Assembly (NCBI RefSeq): GCF_029889745.1
Contig: NZ_CP123639.1
Span: forward strand, 934,501 to 998,500
Length of the DNA stretch: 64,000 nucleotides
Origin: Ligilactobacillus faecis
Lineage (GTDB): Bacteria; Bacillota; Bacilli; Lactobacillales; Lactobacillaceae
Direction: 5' to 3'
Shown one piece after another: positions 54,701 through 62,758 of the stretch. The notes beneath the pieces were generated by a model. The model had not been told where the DNA came from and made no database searches. It worked only from the letters and a program-made list of their open reading frames with translations. Numbering within the stretch: the stretch's first letter is position 1; each line of letters starts with the position of its first letter. The position numbers and the translations under genes were made by a program.

Positions 54701-56463
54701 ATGAGCTACTAGGGGAAAATAATGAACGGTTAAAAAAACAACAAGAAAAGCCAATTACAGTAATATTTGGCAATCCACCATATTCTGCAAAACAAGATAA
54801 TGAGGATAAGAACTATTCAAGGGCTAAATACCCTAAACTTGATAATTCATTGAAGAAAACATGGATTGATACATCGTCAGCGATAAATAAAAATGGATTG
54901 ATGGATTCGTATATAAAAGCGATAAGATGGTCTGCAGATAGATTATCAAACGATGGAATTATTAGTTTCATTACAAACAGTTCATACATTGATGGTGTGG
55001 CAATGGACGGAATGAGAAAAAGTTTATTGAACGAATTCTCAGATATTTATGTTATTGATTTAAAAGGTCAAATTAGGAGACGATCAAAAAAGCAAATTGC
55101 AAATGAGGGTGGAAATATCTTTGATATTATGACAGGTGTTGCAATAATTTTATTGGTTAAAGATAGTAGTAAAGGCAAAGGAAAAGGAAATTTACATTAT
55201 TTTGATATTGGAAATGGTCTAACTAAAAAAGATAAACTTGAAAAGTTAACGAAATTAGGAAGTATTGCCAATATTGAAAATGTTGCGGAACTTATTGAAC
55301 CAAATGAAAAAGGGGATTGGATAAATCAAAGAAATTCAAATTTTGAAACACTCCTAAAATTAGGGGACAAAAAAAGTAAGGATGGACTATTTATAGATTA
55401 TACTGGTGGAATTACTACAGGTAGGGATGATTGGTCTTGGGGATTCTCAGAAACAGCAGTTTATTCAAAAATAAATACGCTTGTGAATTACTATAATGAA
55501 CATTTAGGGGATACTAGTGTATATGATGAAGATAATACCTCTATTTCTTGGACACGTTCTTTAAAACAAAGGTTTGAGAAGAAAGAAAAAATATCCTTTA
55601 AAGACTACAGAATTTACACAGGAATGTATCGTCCATTTGTTAAAAAGCATGTCTACTACTCACAAGAGCTAGTAGACAGGCAATACCGTATGGCTAAGGT
55701 ATTGCCTGTCTCAGATAGTGATAACATTATGATTTCATTGTCAAATAAAACAGAAGGTAAGGATTTAACCCTACTTGCTTTAAATGTTTTACCGGATAGA
55801 AATTTATTTGCAGGTGGTTCGCAAAACTTACCTAAATATTTATATGATGGCTTAGGCAAGTATTCATCTGTTCGTCAAGAACAGCTAAAAAAATTGGTGG
55901 GATTAGACGAAGAAGATGTATTGGCTTATATCTACGGTTTGTTAAGTTCTAGTGATTATGAAAATTTATACGCTTTAGATTTGGCGAAAAGTTTTCCTCG
56001 TATTCCTAACGTTAAAAATAAAAAAGCTTTTATTGATATTGGAAAGAAATTAATGGACTTACATCTTAATTATGAAGAAGTTCCGGTATTTAAAGGGGTT
56101 TCTATTGAAAAGAAGTCTAATCCAGACTATAGAGTTAAGAAGATGAAGTTTGCTAGAGTGAGGAATCCAGAAACTGGTAAACTTGAAAACGATCGTTCTA
56201 CAATTATTTTTAACACTGATATAACAATTAAAGATATTCCTGAAAAGTCGTATGAGTATATTGTTAATGGTCGTTCTGCTATTGAATGGATTATGGACCA
56301 ATATCAAATTAAGGATAAAACAAAGTCAGGAGTCATTGACGATCCTAATGATTTTAGTGATGATCCCAAGTATATTTTTAAGCTCTTGCTTCGAATTATA
56401 AATGTCTCGGTTCAAACTGTTGACTTGGTCAATAGTTTGCCTAAGCTTGAGGAAGTAGAGTAA
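51748..56463 (+). CDS. Type ISP restriction-modification enzyme (single polypeptide)
   Basis: 1571 aa, the size of LlaGI/LlaBIII-type enzymes, which combine nuclease, translocase, methyltransferase and target recognition in one chain. Residues about 20-110: Mrr-like PD-(D/E)xK nuclease with Asp in DTGVDIVAKD and AVQAKYY. About 170-620: superfamily 2 helicase with KLVMAPGTGKTFTS, LIIADEAHRTTGA and QAVGRIMRKF. About 880-1100: N6-adenine methyltransferase with VLDPFTGTGTFITR (motif I) and VIFGNPPYSAK (NPPY). The C-terminal 400 residues should hold the target recognition domain. ATG 51748 follows GAAAGGG. All motifs look intact. Ile codons are ATT-rich, suggesting acquisition. Confidence 0.93.
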   Translation: MSTFNELVNQIDNNITNQRDRGTAFEKLAVAYLKNEPAFKNKYSDVWMLSEVPIEYNISKQDTGVDIVAKDRVTGKLTAVQAKYYKGKVGKDTINSFIAESCKDYYADGMIISSTDDWNKNAKKATEELSKDISIIGLSQLQNANFDWQLFDFDSQNENLSCEPKELRDYQKEAIEKSLAYFKENTRGKLVMAPGTGKTFTSLKIAEALMTETDTDNFNVLYLVPSIQLLSQTLFNWNSDKSDDISMVSFSVVSDKKATKKKTGVDDLSAKDVGFPATTNVDELLENYTNVRNQAQKTMAVVFSTYQSIDVISKAQNQGYPKFDLIIADEAHRTTGASQMGDASVFTKVHDNSIVKGKLRLYQTATPKVYGPEAKKKADDNSMVISSMDDEAKYGVEIFRLGFGDAVSRGYLTDYKVSVLAVSENYINKNMQAVMASSTSELDTNDIGKIIGVWNAMVKRNGITGEITGAPMKRAIAFTDTIAHSKQIAEEFNYVINDYLGAQADDSFSVDVHHVDGGLNALQKKAQLDWLASDMEDNEARVLSNVRFLTEGIDVPNLDAVIFLSPKKSQVDIVQAVGRIMRKFEGKEYGYIILPVVIDTNSDPVAVLDNNDRYKEVWQVLNALRSTDERFEAEINKLELNKKKSGRINVIGTNTSPNEAVTEDNGKNIENGEGNQPVQLELDLDEMSDLEQAFYGRIVKKVGDRRYLEDWSKDVAEIAKRHITKINDLIDSREEAKTAFNIFLTSLQHNINSSVDRKQAIEMLAQHLITQPVFEVLFEGYSFVKDNPVSHAMNDVVDEFSKYGFDKEQKELAPFYKSVKLRASGIDNAEAKQKIIVTLYDKFFRTGFKETTEQLGIVFTPVEVVDFIINSVDYALNKYFGKRLSSKNVHVLDPFTGTGTFITRTLQYLKRQMDGGEITFEDILYKYNHELHANEIILLSYYIASINIESVFDEVNGPNHGYQPFEGIVLADTFESTEREGSFVDELLGENNERLKKQQEKPITVIFGNPPYSAKQDNEDKNYSRAKYPKLDNSLKKTWIDTSSAINKNGLMDSYIKAIRWSADRLSNDGIISFITNSSYIDGVAMDGMRKSLLNEFSDIYVIDLKGQIRRRSKKQIANEGGNIFDIMTGVAIILLVKDSSKGKGKGNLHYFDIGNGLTKKDKLEKLTKLGSIANIENVAELIEPNEKGDWINQRNSNFETLLKLGDKKSKDGLFIDYTGGITTGRDDWSWGFSETAVYSKINTLVNYYNEHLGDTSVYDEDNTSISWTRSLKQRFEKKEKISFKDYRIYTGMYRPFVKKHVYYSQELVDRQYRMAKVLPVSDSDNIMISLSNKTEGKDLTLLALNVLPDRNLFAGGSQNLPKYLYDGLGKYSSVRQEQLKKLVGLDEEDVLAYIYGLLSSSDYENLYALDLAKSFPRIPNVKNKKAFIDIGKKLMDLHLNYEEVPVFKGVSIEKKSNPDYRVKKMKFARVRNPETGKLENDRSTIIFNTDITIKDIPEKSYEYIVNGRSAIEWIMDQYQIKDKTKSGVIDDPNDFSDDPKYIFKLLLRIINVSVQTVDLVNSLPKLEEVE

Positions 56464-56618
56464 ATAAGAAAATGAGTGGTCACTAAAAAGATGCTGACGT
56501 GAATTGACGAGTTGGACAAAAATAAATGTAGATAGCCCATTTAATAAAAGAGTAAATTTTGCCTTTCAGTTATTATGATCAACTGTAAAATCAAAAAATT
56601 AATATTATAGATAAACAA

Positions 56619-56662
56619 AATATCTTCAAGATCCGAACAAAGGAATCTTGAAGATATTTTTT
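56619..56662 (+). terminator. Strong terminator downstream of the Type ISP gene
   Basis: AATATCTTCAAGAT (56619-56632) pairs with ATCTTGAAGATATT (56645-56658), followed by TTTT. It lies 156 bp after the stop, and could be the former chromosomal terminator of guaA. The rest of 56464-56761 shows no other recognisable feature. Confidence 0.8.
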
Positions 56663-56761
56663 ACATACGTTGCACACACTCTTTTTTTTCTCAAAGTGAT
56701 GTTGTTTGCTGGTAAAGCGAGATTATGTTTTAATTTTTATATATAAAAAGGAGATGAAGTT

Positions 56762-57640
56762 ATGGATAAGGTAAAAGTAGTGGCGAAGACTCTTCTACTA
56801 ACGATGGTGTTATTAGTGGTCGCAACGCTTCCGCTCCAAATAGCCATCATCATTACGAGTTTGATCTCGATGTTTGATGTAAGCCACATCACGCTTTATC
56901 AGCCGTTGGCGTTAGCGCTTGGCTTGATGGGTGAAGGGTTCGTCTTGTTTGTTTTGCGCCAAGAATTCAAAGGCGATAAAGCGCGCTTGCAGCAGGTGAT
57001 GCCGTTTGACCAAAAAGGCGCTTTGATCCGTTATGGGACAGGTTATGTCTTAGGGACGATCACTTTTGCCTTGCTTTGGGGCATAGCCGTCTTAGGTAAA
57101 GCTTTTCGCGTGACCGTTACTTGGGAAAATAGTGCTTGGTTTTTCTTTGTCTTATTTTTAGTCGGTTTTGGGATCCAAGGCATGGTCGAAGAAGTTATTT
57201 TTCGAGGTTATCTGCAAGGAAAACTGACCAAAGAGATTTCGCAAAGTGGGGCGATCTTGACCTCAGCTTTAGCGTTTGCGGTGGCGCACTTAGGTAATGG
57301 CGGGATCTCGTTTTTAGGCTTTCTCAATTTGACTTTATTTGGGCTCTTGATGAGTCTCTTTCGGATCTATACTGGCGATCTTTGGCTTGCAGGTGCTTTT
57401 CATAGCGCGTGGAATTTTGCTGAAGGTCCACTCTTTGGAACACCTGTTTCTGGAATCGTTGGCACAAATGTTGTTTTGGGTTCACAGTCGGTGGCAGCTC
57501 ATCCGCTATTGAATGGTGGAAACTTTGGGATCGAAGCCAGCCTGTTGACTTTCGGCGGGTTCATTTTGTTAATAGCGTTCACCTATTACTTAGGGCAAAA
57601 TTATGCTAAAAAATCTAATCGGATCGAAAAAATAATTTAG
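56762..57640 (+). CDS. CPBP family intramembrane metalloprotease
   Basis: 292 aa with about eight membrane helices. The CPBP (Abi/CAAX protease-like) motifs are present: EEVIFRGYLQ (EExxxR), AHLGNGG (His) and FHSAWNFAEG (HxxxN/D). In lactobacilli such proteins are often linked to bacteriocin self-immunity, but no bacteriocin genes are nearby. ATG 56762 follows AAGGAGATG, an excellent ribosome site. Resident codon use (ATC-rich). Confidence 0.88.
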   Translation: MDKVKVVAKTLLLTMVLLVVATLPLQIAIIITSLISMFDVSHITLYQPLALALGLMGEGFVLFVLRQEFKGDKARLQQVMPFDQKGALIRYGTGYVLGTITFALLWGIAVLGKAFRVTVTWENSAWFFFVLFLVGFGIQGMVEEVIFRGYLQGKLTKEISQSGAILTSALAFAVAHLGNGGISFLGFLNLTLFGLLMSLFRIYTGDLWLAGAFHSAWNFAEGPLFGTPVSGIVGTNVVLGSQSVAAHPLLNGGNFGIEASLLTFGGFILLIAFTYYLGQNYAKKSNRIEKII

Positions 57641-57652
57641 AGGCGATAGCAA

Positions 57653-58020
57653 ATGAAAGCTTATGCATTAACTAAAAAAGATAGTCGTGGTCTAGAGGCG
57701 CTTGAATTGATCGAAGCACCTGTGCCACGACCACAAGCAGATGAAGTGTTATTAAAGCTTTTCATCCAGCTAAGATCATCGACTATAAGCAAGAAGACGT
57801 GACAAAAGCTGTTCTTGAATATACGGACGGTCAAGGTGTCGCTCTGATCATAAATACAGTGGGAAGCAAAGAAGCTAAGCTTGATCTTACAGAACGGTTA
57901 GCTTACAACGGTGAACTTGTGTGTTTAGTCGAAGTGCCTAAAGTCGATGACCCAGCGTGGTTATTTGAAAATGGGCTCTCCCTTAGTGCGTTGAATTTAG
58001 GGGGCGCCCACGGTCGTTGA
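57653..58020 (+). pseudogene. Zinc-type alcohol dehydrogenase/quinone reductase, internally deleted and truncated
   Basis: Begins MKAYALTKKDSRGLEALELI and EAPVPRPQADEVLLKL, the standard MDR-superfamily start. At about 57761 it jumps out of frame to a segment from the cofactor domain (HPAKIIDYKQEDVTKAV, TDGQGVALIINTVGS), which ends at GGAHGR and TGA. About 100-150 codons of the middle are missing, as is the C-terminus. It starts 12 bp after the CPBP gene, so it was once cotranscribed. Confidence 0.8.
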
Positions 58021-58047
58021 GAGCTTTTTATTTATAGTTTATAATTA

Positions 58048-58623
58048 TTACATTTTTAATTCTTTTATAGCTCCAAATCGCATTTTAAAGAAGAAGTATG
58101 CCATTTCTTTAGCAGAATATTTAGGATTTTTTATCCAATATTGAATTATCCCGATTAATGCAGAAATACTGTAATAAGATAGCAATTCTTGTTCATTTTT
58201 AGGAATGTTTAAATACATATATGGATGCGACTTAGCTTCAAGATTGATTAAGTAGTTCATTAATTTATTGGCAAAGTCTAAATTTGCATTTGGTCCCATT
58301 AAAACCTGAAGAATGGAAAAGTTTTTTTGAAATACTTCTAAGAAGTATATTAATACTCTTAATTTTGGTTCAGTTTCCTGTGTTTGATTAGTTAATTGAA
58401 TATTAGCAATCATATGTGCATGTGGAATATCTAATTTATGGAGAAAATCTTGTTCAATTTTTTCTAATATATCCCATTTATCATTGTAATGGCGATAAAT
58501 AGTCACACGGTTAATATCTGCAGTCTGTGCTATCTGCTTTGTAGTTATCTGATTAATGTCATTTGTCTGTAAAAGCGTTAATAAAGCTTTTTCAATTTTC
58601 GTAGTTGTCTTAATATGTTTCAT
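58048..58623 (-). CDS. TetR family transcriptional regulator
   Basis: 191 aa. The N-terminal HTH has ITTKQIAQTADINRVTIYRH followed by YNDKWDILEKIEQ, typical TetR layout. The C-terminal ligand domain is divergent, with a segment like that in the TetR_C-type regulators paired with YhgE/Pip membrane proteins. It is divergent from the YhgE-like gene across a 90-bp gap with an inverted repeat, so it probably represses that operon and itself. Confidence 0.88.
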   Translation of the reverse strand: MKHIKTTTKIEKALLTLLQTNDINQITTKQIAQTADINRVTIYRHYNDKWDILEKIEQDFLHKLDIPHAHMIANIQLTNQTQETEPKLRVLIYFLEVFQKNFSILQVLMGPNANLDFANKLMNYLINLEAKSHPYMYLNIPKNEQELLSYYSISALIGIIQYWIKNPKYSAKEMAYFFFKMRFGAIKELKM

Positions 58624-58638
58624 AAATGCAACACCTTG

Positions 58639-58688
58639 TTACTTTTTGTAGTTTTATTATAGCATTGCAATTCCTACAATGTTAGTAA
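58639..58688. promoter_or_regulatory. Candidate TetR operator in the divergent promoter region
   Basis: Inverted half-sites TTACTTTTTGTAG (58639-58651) and CTACAATGTTAGTAA (58674-58688) flank a TATAAT-like element on the minus strand. Confidence 0.45.
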
Positions 58689-58713
58689 TCTAAATGTTGA
58701 AAGGGATGTCTTT

Positions 58714-59853
58714 ATGTTAAAATTTCTAAAAAATAAATTTGTATGGTTACCCATTTTAGTAGCATTATTTATTGGAGCATATTTTTCAATCACTGCAATT
58801 CCATCAACTCATATGAAAGTTAATGATTTACCAATTGCTATTGTTAATGAAGATAAAGGCCAAACTGGAGAAAATTTAACTAAACAAATTACAAACGCCA
58901 AAAGATCTTCTAACTCTTCCATGAGTATAAAATGGACAGTTTTTAATTCTGAAAAAGAGTTATTAAAAGAAATGAATAAGGAACAATATTACGGTGCAAT
59001 TGTTATACCGAAAAATTTTTCTTCTAATCTTCAAAGTTTAATGACACCAACTGCTAAAAAAGCAGAATTAAAAATCATCACTAATCAAGGAATGGGGACG
59101 GCTGTTACCAATCAAGTAACTACAGCATTGACTGAAATGTCTAATCAGTTAAATCAAACCTTGAGTAAGCAGTTACTTGAAAATGTATCTAAACGAATGC
59201 CTACAATTCCTGCAGAAATATCTTCAAACTTGGCAAGTCCATTAATTATAAAGAAAGAAACCGTAAATAAAACTGGAGATTTAGCAAATGGTGGGGCTCA
59301 CTTTTTCCAATCAGTTTGGTTAGGATGTCTTGGTACTTCAATGTTGCTTGGGTTTGCATTTTCAAAGGTAAAGTTCAAATCACTTAAAGAAAAATTTGGT
59401 GCACTAACAGTTCAATTAATATCTGCTGTTGTTTCTTCATTTGTAATTGGATATGGAGTAATTTATCTACAATCAACAATTCTTGATGTAACAATTCCTA
59501 ATTTTAACTTGCTTGGTTTGTTCTTATCGTTATGTGCATTTTCATTCATTATTTTTATCAATGGTGTTGAATCATGGGTTGGTTTGATCTCCATTCCAGT
59601 TTTCATGTTACTCTTATTCTTTGCAGCCCCATTATTAACAGCTATTCCAGAATCTTTGAACAGTTTCTATAGCACACTTTCAGATTGGCTACCAATGTCA
59701 TACATGTATAGAGGCGTAAAGAGTATTATGTATTTTAATAATACCCCATCATACTCTGTAATTATGGGCTTAATATACACTATTATTTGTGGATTCATTT
59801 TAGTAATTTCAGCACAATTTAAACCAAATAAAAAGAAAGAAGGAAATGAATAA
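58714..59853 (+). CDS. YhgE/Pip-like (ABC-2 type) membrane protein
   Basis: 379 aa. One N-terminal helix (VWLPILVALFIGAYFSITAI) is followed by an extracytoplasmic domain with LPIAIVNEDKGQTGENL, the hallmark of YhgE/Pip and ABC-2 permeases. Five or six C-terminal helices follow (e.g. FLSLCAFSFIIFINGVESWV). No ATPase gene is adjacent. Probably exports or senses a small compound, under control of the divergent TetR regulator. ATG follows GAAAGGGATG. It ends overlapping the next start by 1 bp. Confidence 0.85.
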   Translation: MLKFLKNKFVWLPILVALFIGAYFSITAIPSTHMKVNDLPIAIVNEDKGQTGENLTKQITNAKRSSNSSMSIKWTVFNSEKELLKEMNKEQYYGAIVIPKNFSSNLQSLMTPTAKKAELKIITNQGMGTAVTNQVTTALTEMSNQLNQTLSKQLLENVSKRMPTIPAEISSNLASPLIIKKETVNKTGDLANGGAHFFQSVWLGCLGTSMLLGFAFSKVKFKSLKEKFGALTVQLISAVVSSFVIGYGVIYLQSTILDVTIPNFNLLGLFLSLCAFSFIIFINGVESWVGLISIPVFMLLLFFAAPLLTAIPESLNSFYSTLSDWLPMSYMYRGVKSIMYFNNTPSYSVIMGLIYTIICGFILVISAQFKPNKKKEGNE

Positions 59854-60488
59854 TGAAATTGTTTACACTAGGTGCCACAGGACGCACGGGACAAGAAGTG
59901 GTCAAGCAGGCAACAGAATTAGGATATGATATTGTTGCTTATGTCCGCTCACCAGAAAAAATGAAAATACAAAAGAATGTTGAAATTGTTCAAGGTGAGC
60001 TTAACGATGATAAAAAAATGGAGCAGGCAATGACATCCTGTAATGCAGTCTTAGTAACATTAGGAAATCCTGTAAAGGATAGTTCCGCTGATTTGTTTGG
60101 AAGCTTAATGCCAAGATTAGTAAAAATTATGGGCAAAGCAAAAGTGAAACGAATAGTTAGCTTATCTAGTATGGGGACTGGTGAGACAATTCTTAATGTC
60201 TCATATCCCTATAAAATTGGCGTTAAGACTTTCTTAAAAGGAAATCAAGCCGATCATGAAAAAGGTGAAAAATATCTAGCAGAATCTAATTTAGATTGGA
60301 CTTTGGTCTATCCAGGCCCATTATTTGATGGTCTCAAGACTAAAGATCCACTTGTAAAAGACGCTGCTTCTGGTTATAAAATGCCGGGTGCACCTAAAAC
60401 TAATAGAGCAGATGTTGCTGCTGTAATGCTTGATCAATTAAATAAAAAAGATAGTTATAGAAAGAAATTAGTCATGTGTTCAAAGTAG
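59853..60488 (+). CDS. NAD(P)H-binding NmrA/SDR-like oxidoreductase
   Basis: 211 aa. The Rossmann start KLFTLGATGRTGQEVVKQA gives the GxTGxxG dinucleotide-binding loop. Further signatures are AYVRSPEKM, VQGELND and LVTLGNP, then SLSSMGTGE and WTLVYPGPLFDG, like atypical SDR family 5 proteins. Substrate unknown. Translationally coupled to the upstream membrane gene (TAATG) and followed 10 bp later by the sirtuin gene. Confidence 0.87.
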   Translation: MKLFTLGATGRTGQEVVKQATELGYDIVAYVRSPEKMKIQKNVEIVQGELNDDKKMEQAMTSCNAVLVTLGNPVKDSSADLFGSLMPRLVKIMGKAKVKRIVSLSSMGTGETILNVSYPYKIGVKTFLKGNQADHEKGEKYLAESNLDWTLVYPGPLFDGLKTKDPLVKDAASGYKMPGAPKTNRADVAAVMLDQLNKKDSYRKKLVMCSK

Positions 60489-60498
60489 GAGGACTAGT

Positions 60499-61194
60499 AT
60501 GACAGAAATTCAGGAATTAAAAGAGATGTTGTTAGCGAGTCAATCAACTATAGTTATTACGGGAGCAGGAATCTCGAATAGCTCCGGTATTGCCGACATG
60601 GAAAAAATGAATGTTACTACAACTCTTGAAACATCATTAGAACCACTCGTTCGGATGCATCCTGAACACTCTTATAAATTGTTACGTGAATCTTTTTTAA
60701 AAGCTATGTTTGAAAAAGGACCTAGTCTTTCCCATCGTAAACTAACTGAACTAGAGGAAGAAGGATTAGTAGATGGTATTATTACCACTAATATTGACCA
60801 CTTGCATTCTTTAGCAGGCTCTCAAAATGTTGCAGAAATACAAGGCTCATATGCAATTAATCGCTGCAGTAAATGCAAGGTACATGAAGATGGAGTTGAT
60901 ATTTGGAATAAAGGAAAAGCTCCTCGCTGTTCAATATGTAATGGTATTATGCTTTCATTCCCTGTATATTCTCATGTAGGAGTTTATGAACCAGCAATGA
61001 AGAGGGCAAATCAATGGATCTCACAAGCTGATTTAGTACTGGTAGTTGGTTCAAAAGGTAATTATGGTTCTTATCTTAATAACTTATCCTCATCTGCAAA
61101 GATTATACAAATAAATCCCCATCCGACTCAATTTGATAGTATTGCTGTTTTAAATATAAGAGAAAAAGCTGATACCGTATTTAGTCAATTATAA
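60499..61194 (+). CDS. Sirtuin (Sir2-like) with Gln in place of the catalytic His
   Basis: 231 aa NAD-dependent Sir2-fold protein. NAD site: VITGAGISNSSGI, TTNIDHLHSLAG and VVGSKG are present. The zinc ribbon is intact (RCSKCK and PRCSICNG). Departures from deacetylases: PDFR/TFR is replaced by ADMEK, and the catalytic HG is EIQGSY, i.e. Gln for His. Class M sirtuins (SirTM), which ADP-ribosylate proteins, are known to have Gln at this position, so a transferase role is possible. Their usual partners (macrodomain protein, GcvH-L, LplA2) are absent here. AGGAGG precedes ATG 60499. Last gene of the TetR-controlled cluster. Confidence 0.85.
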   Translation: MTEIQELKEMLLASQSTIVITGAGISNSSGIADMEKMNVTTTLETSLEPLVRMHPEHSYKLLRESFLKAMFEKGPSLSHRKLTELEEEGLVDGIITTNIDHLHSLAGSQNVAEIQGSYAINRCSKCKVHEDGVDIWNKGKAPRCSICNGIMLSFPVYSHVGVYEPAMKRANQWISQADLVLVVGSKGNYGSYLNNLSSSAKIIQINPHPTQFDSIAVLNIREKADTVFSQL

Positions 61195-61324
61195 AAAAAG
61201 ATTTACATGAAAACAGTAATAAATTCAATTCCTGTAGTGCTAGTCGTAAAAAGTCTAATAAACGGTATGATTTAGATATCAAGAAAATATAAAGTGCATT
61301 TTATCATAAGTGAAAAAGAGTTAT

Positions 61325-61354
61325 AAGGTAATGTGGTAGGCATTACCTTTTTTT
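61325..61354 (+). terminator. Terminator after the sirtuin gene
   Basis: AAGGTAATG pairs with CATTACCTT around GTGGTAGG, followed by T5. The 130 bp before it show no recognisable gene. Confidence 0.82.
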
Positions 61355-61358
61355 ATTT

Positions 61359-61440
61359 AAAGTGAGATGATTAAGATTATCGTCGCAAAAAAAGTGAGAC
61401 GATTAGCGTAATCGTTGCAAAACGATTGCGACGATGATAC
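61359..61440 (+). promoter_or_regulatory. 32-bp tandem repeats with palindromes, probable operator array
   Basis: Two 32-bp direct repeats (61359-61390, 61391-61422) each start AAAGTGAGA and end GCAAAA. The second contains the perfect palindrome ACGATTA-GCG-TAATCGT, the first a near-perfect variant. A third partial copy (ACGATTGCGACGATGATACG) runs towards the gene start. The 32-bp period is about three helical turns, consistent with cooperative binding by the downstream regulator. Confidence 0.65.
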
Positions 61441-61467
61441 GATTTGGACAAGAGAGGGGTGGGCCTA

Positions 61468-62712
61468 ATGAAAGAGACAAAGACACTCGAATATAAAGAA
61501 AAGATCACCAATACTTTTCTTAAAACAGTCAGCGCTTATGCTAATTACGAAACAGGGGTCATCAAATTTGGGATCACAGATAGTGGTGAAGTGGTCGGAA
61601 TCACAGATCCTAAAGAAACTTGTTTGAATATCGAAAATAAGATCAATGATAGCATTGATCCTCGGCCTAATTTTGAGTTAACGCTCGAAGCGCATAACGT
61701 TATTGCTTTAAAAGTATTTGAGGGGTTAGAAAAACCGTATTTATATAAAGGCAAAGCCTATAAACGAAATGATACAGCTACGATCGAAGTTTCGCGGGGC
61801 GAGCTCAATCGGTTGACGTTACAAGGTATGGAAAAAACTTTTGATGAGCAGCTAACATCGACTAAAGAACTACATTTCACAGCGCTTGAAAAAGAATTAC
61901 AAGATAAACTGGGGATCAAAAAACTCACGCCTGATATTTTAAAGACGCTAGATCTTCTTTCACCTGCTGGGTATAATCACGCTGCAGAGTTACTTGCCGA
62001 TGAAAATGACTTTCCTGAGGTCGATCTAGTCCGATTTGGTAAGAGCATCGATGAGATCATGGAACGAAAAACGTTTAGACAGTGCTCACTCTTGCTTCAG
62101 TTTAGAGGTGCGCTTAAGCAGTATCGAAAGTATTATGAATACGAACAAATAAGCGGAACAACAAGAAAGAAGGCCCAGTTGATCCCAGAAGTTGCGTTTC
62201 GTGAAGCACTTGCCAATGCACTTGTCCATCGTGCTTGGGATGTTTCAGCTAATATTTTGATCTCAATGTATGCAGATCGGATCGAGCTCCGTTCACCTGG
62301 TGGTTTACCTTTTGGAGTCACAAAAGATGAGTACTTGCGGGGGTATATCTCTGTCCCGCGCAACCCGATCATTGCTAATCTCTTTTTTAGATTGAAATAT
62401 ATCGAAATGTTTGGGACTGGTATCTTACGGATCAAAAATGCGTATGTGGATGAGTTTGTACAACCAAGTTTTCAAGTACTGCCAAACGCTGTGATGATCA
62501 CGTTACCAGTTTTGCATGCGAAAACAGAGCTTTCCAAAGATGAATTATTAGTGTTAGAGCAGTTTGAGACGGGGGAGCTTTTATCTAAGCGGGAACTAGT
62601 CACTTTGACTGGTTTGAGCAGTAGTAAGCTTAGTCGCTTGCTAGCTAAATTAGTGAGTGACCACCGTTTGACCCGCATTGGTGCTGGACGAGCTACTAAG
62701 TATCAAAGGTAA
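61468..62712 (+). CDS. AlbA_2/Schlafen-type ATP-binding regulator with winged HTH
   Basis: 414 aa from ATG 61468, with GAGAGGGG upstream (the TTG at 61444 precedes it). The N-terminal AlbA_2 (divergent AAA_4) domain has TKTLEYKEKITNTFLKTVSA and GVIKFGITDSGEVVG. The middle has a GHKL-like C-terminal domain with EALANALVHRAWD and MYADRIELRSPGGLPFG. The end is a winged helix (LLSKRELVTLTGLSSSKLSR). Such proteins are described as putative transcriptional regulators with an ATP-binding fold. The repeat array directly upstream suggests autoregulation. Confidence 0.87.
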   Translation: MKETKTLEYKEKITNTFLKTVSAYANYETGVIKFGITDSGEVVGITDPKETCLNIENKINDSIDPRPNFELTLEAHNVIALKVFEGLEKPYLYKGKAYKRNDTATIEVSRGELNRLTLQGMEKTFDEQLTSTKELHFTALEKELQDKLGIKKLTPDILKTLDLLSPAGYNHAAELLADENDFPEVDLVRFGKSIDEIMERKTFRQCSLLLQFRGALKQYRKYYEYEQISGTTRKKAQLIPEVAFREALANALVHRAWDVSANILISMYADRIELRSPGGLPFGVTKDEYLRGYISVPRNPIIANLFFRLKYIEMFGTGILRIKNAYVDEFVQPSFQVLPNAVMITLPVLHAKTELSKDELLVLEQFETGELLSKRELVTLTGLSSSKLSRLLAKLVSDHRLTRIGAGRATKYQR

Positions 62713-62728
62713 ATTTACAATAAAAAAT

Positions 62729-62758
62729 AAACCATCCGTACAATTTAGCGGATAGTTT
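62729..62758. terminator. Bidirectional terminator downstream of the AlbA_2 gene
   Basis: AAACCATCCG (62729-62738) pairs with CGGATAGTTT (62749-62758). On the minus strand it is followed by a T-rich tract (ATTTTTTATTG), on the plus strand by weaker T content. Confidence 0.65.

Noticed and set aside
51748-56463. Type ISP gene as part of the guaA IME
   Set aside because: It lies beyond the attR repeat and no further att copy was seen to its right. Kept as a neighbouring island instead.
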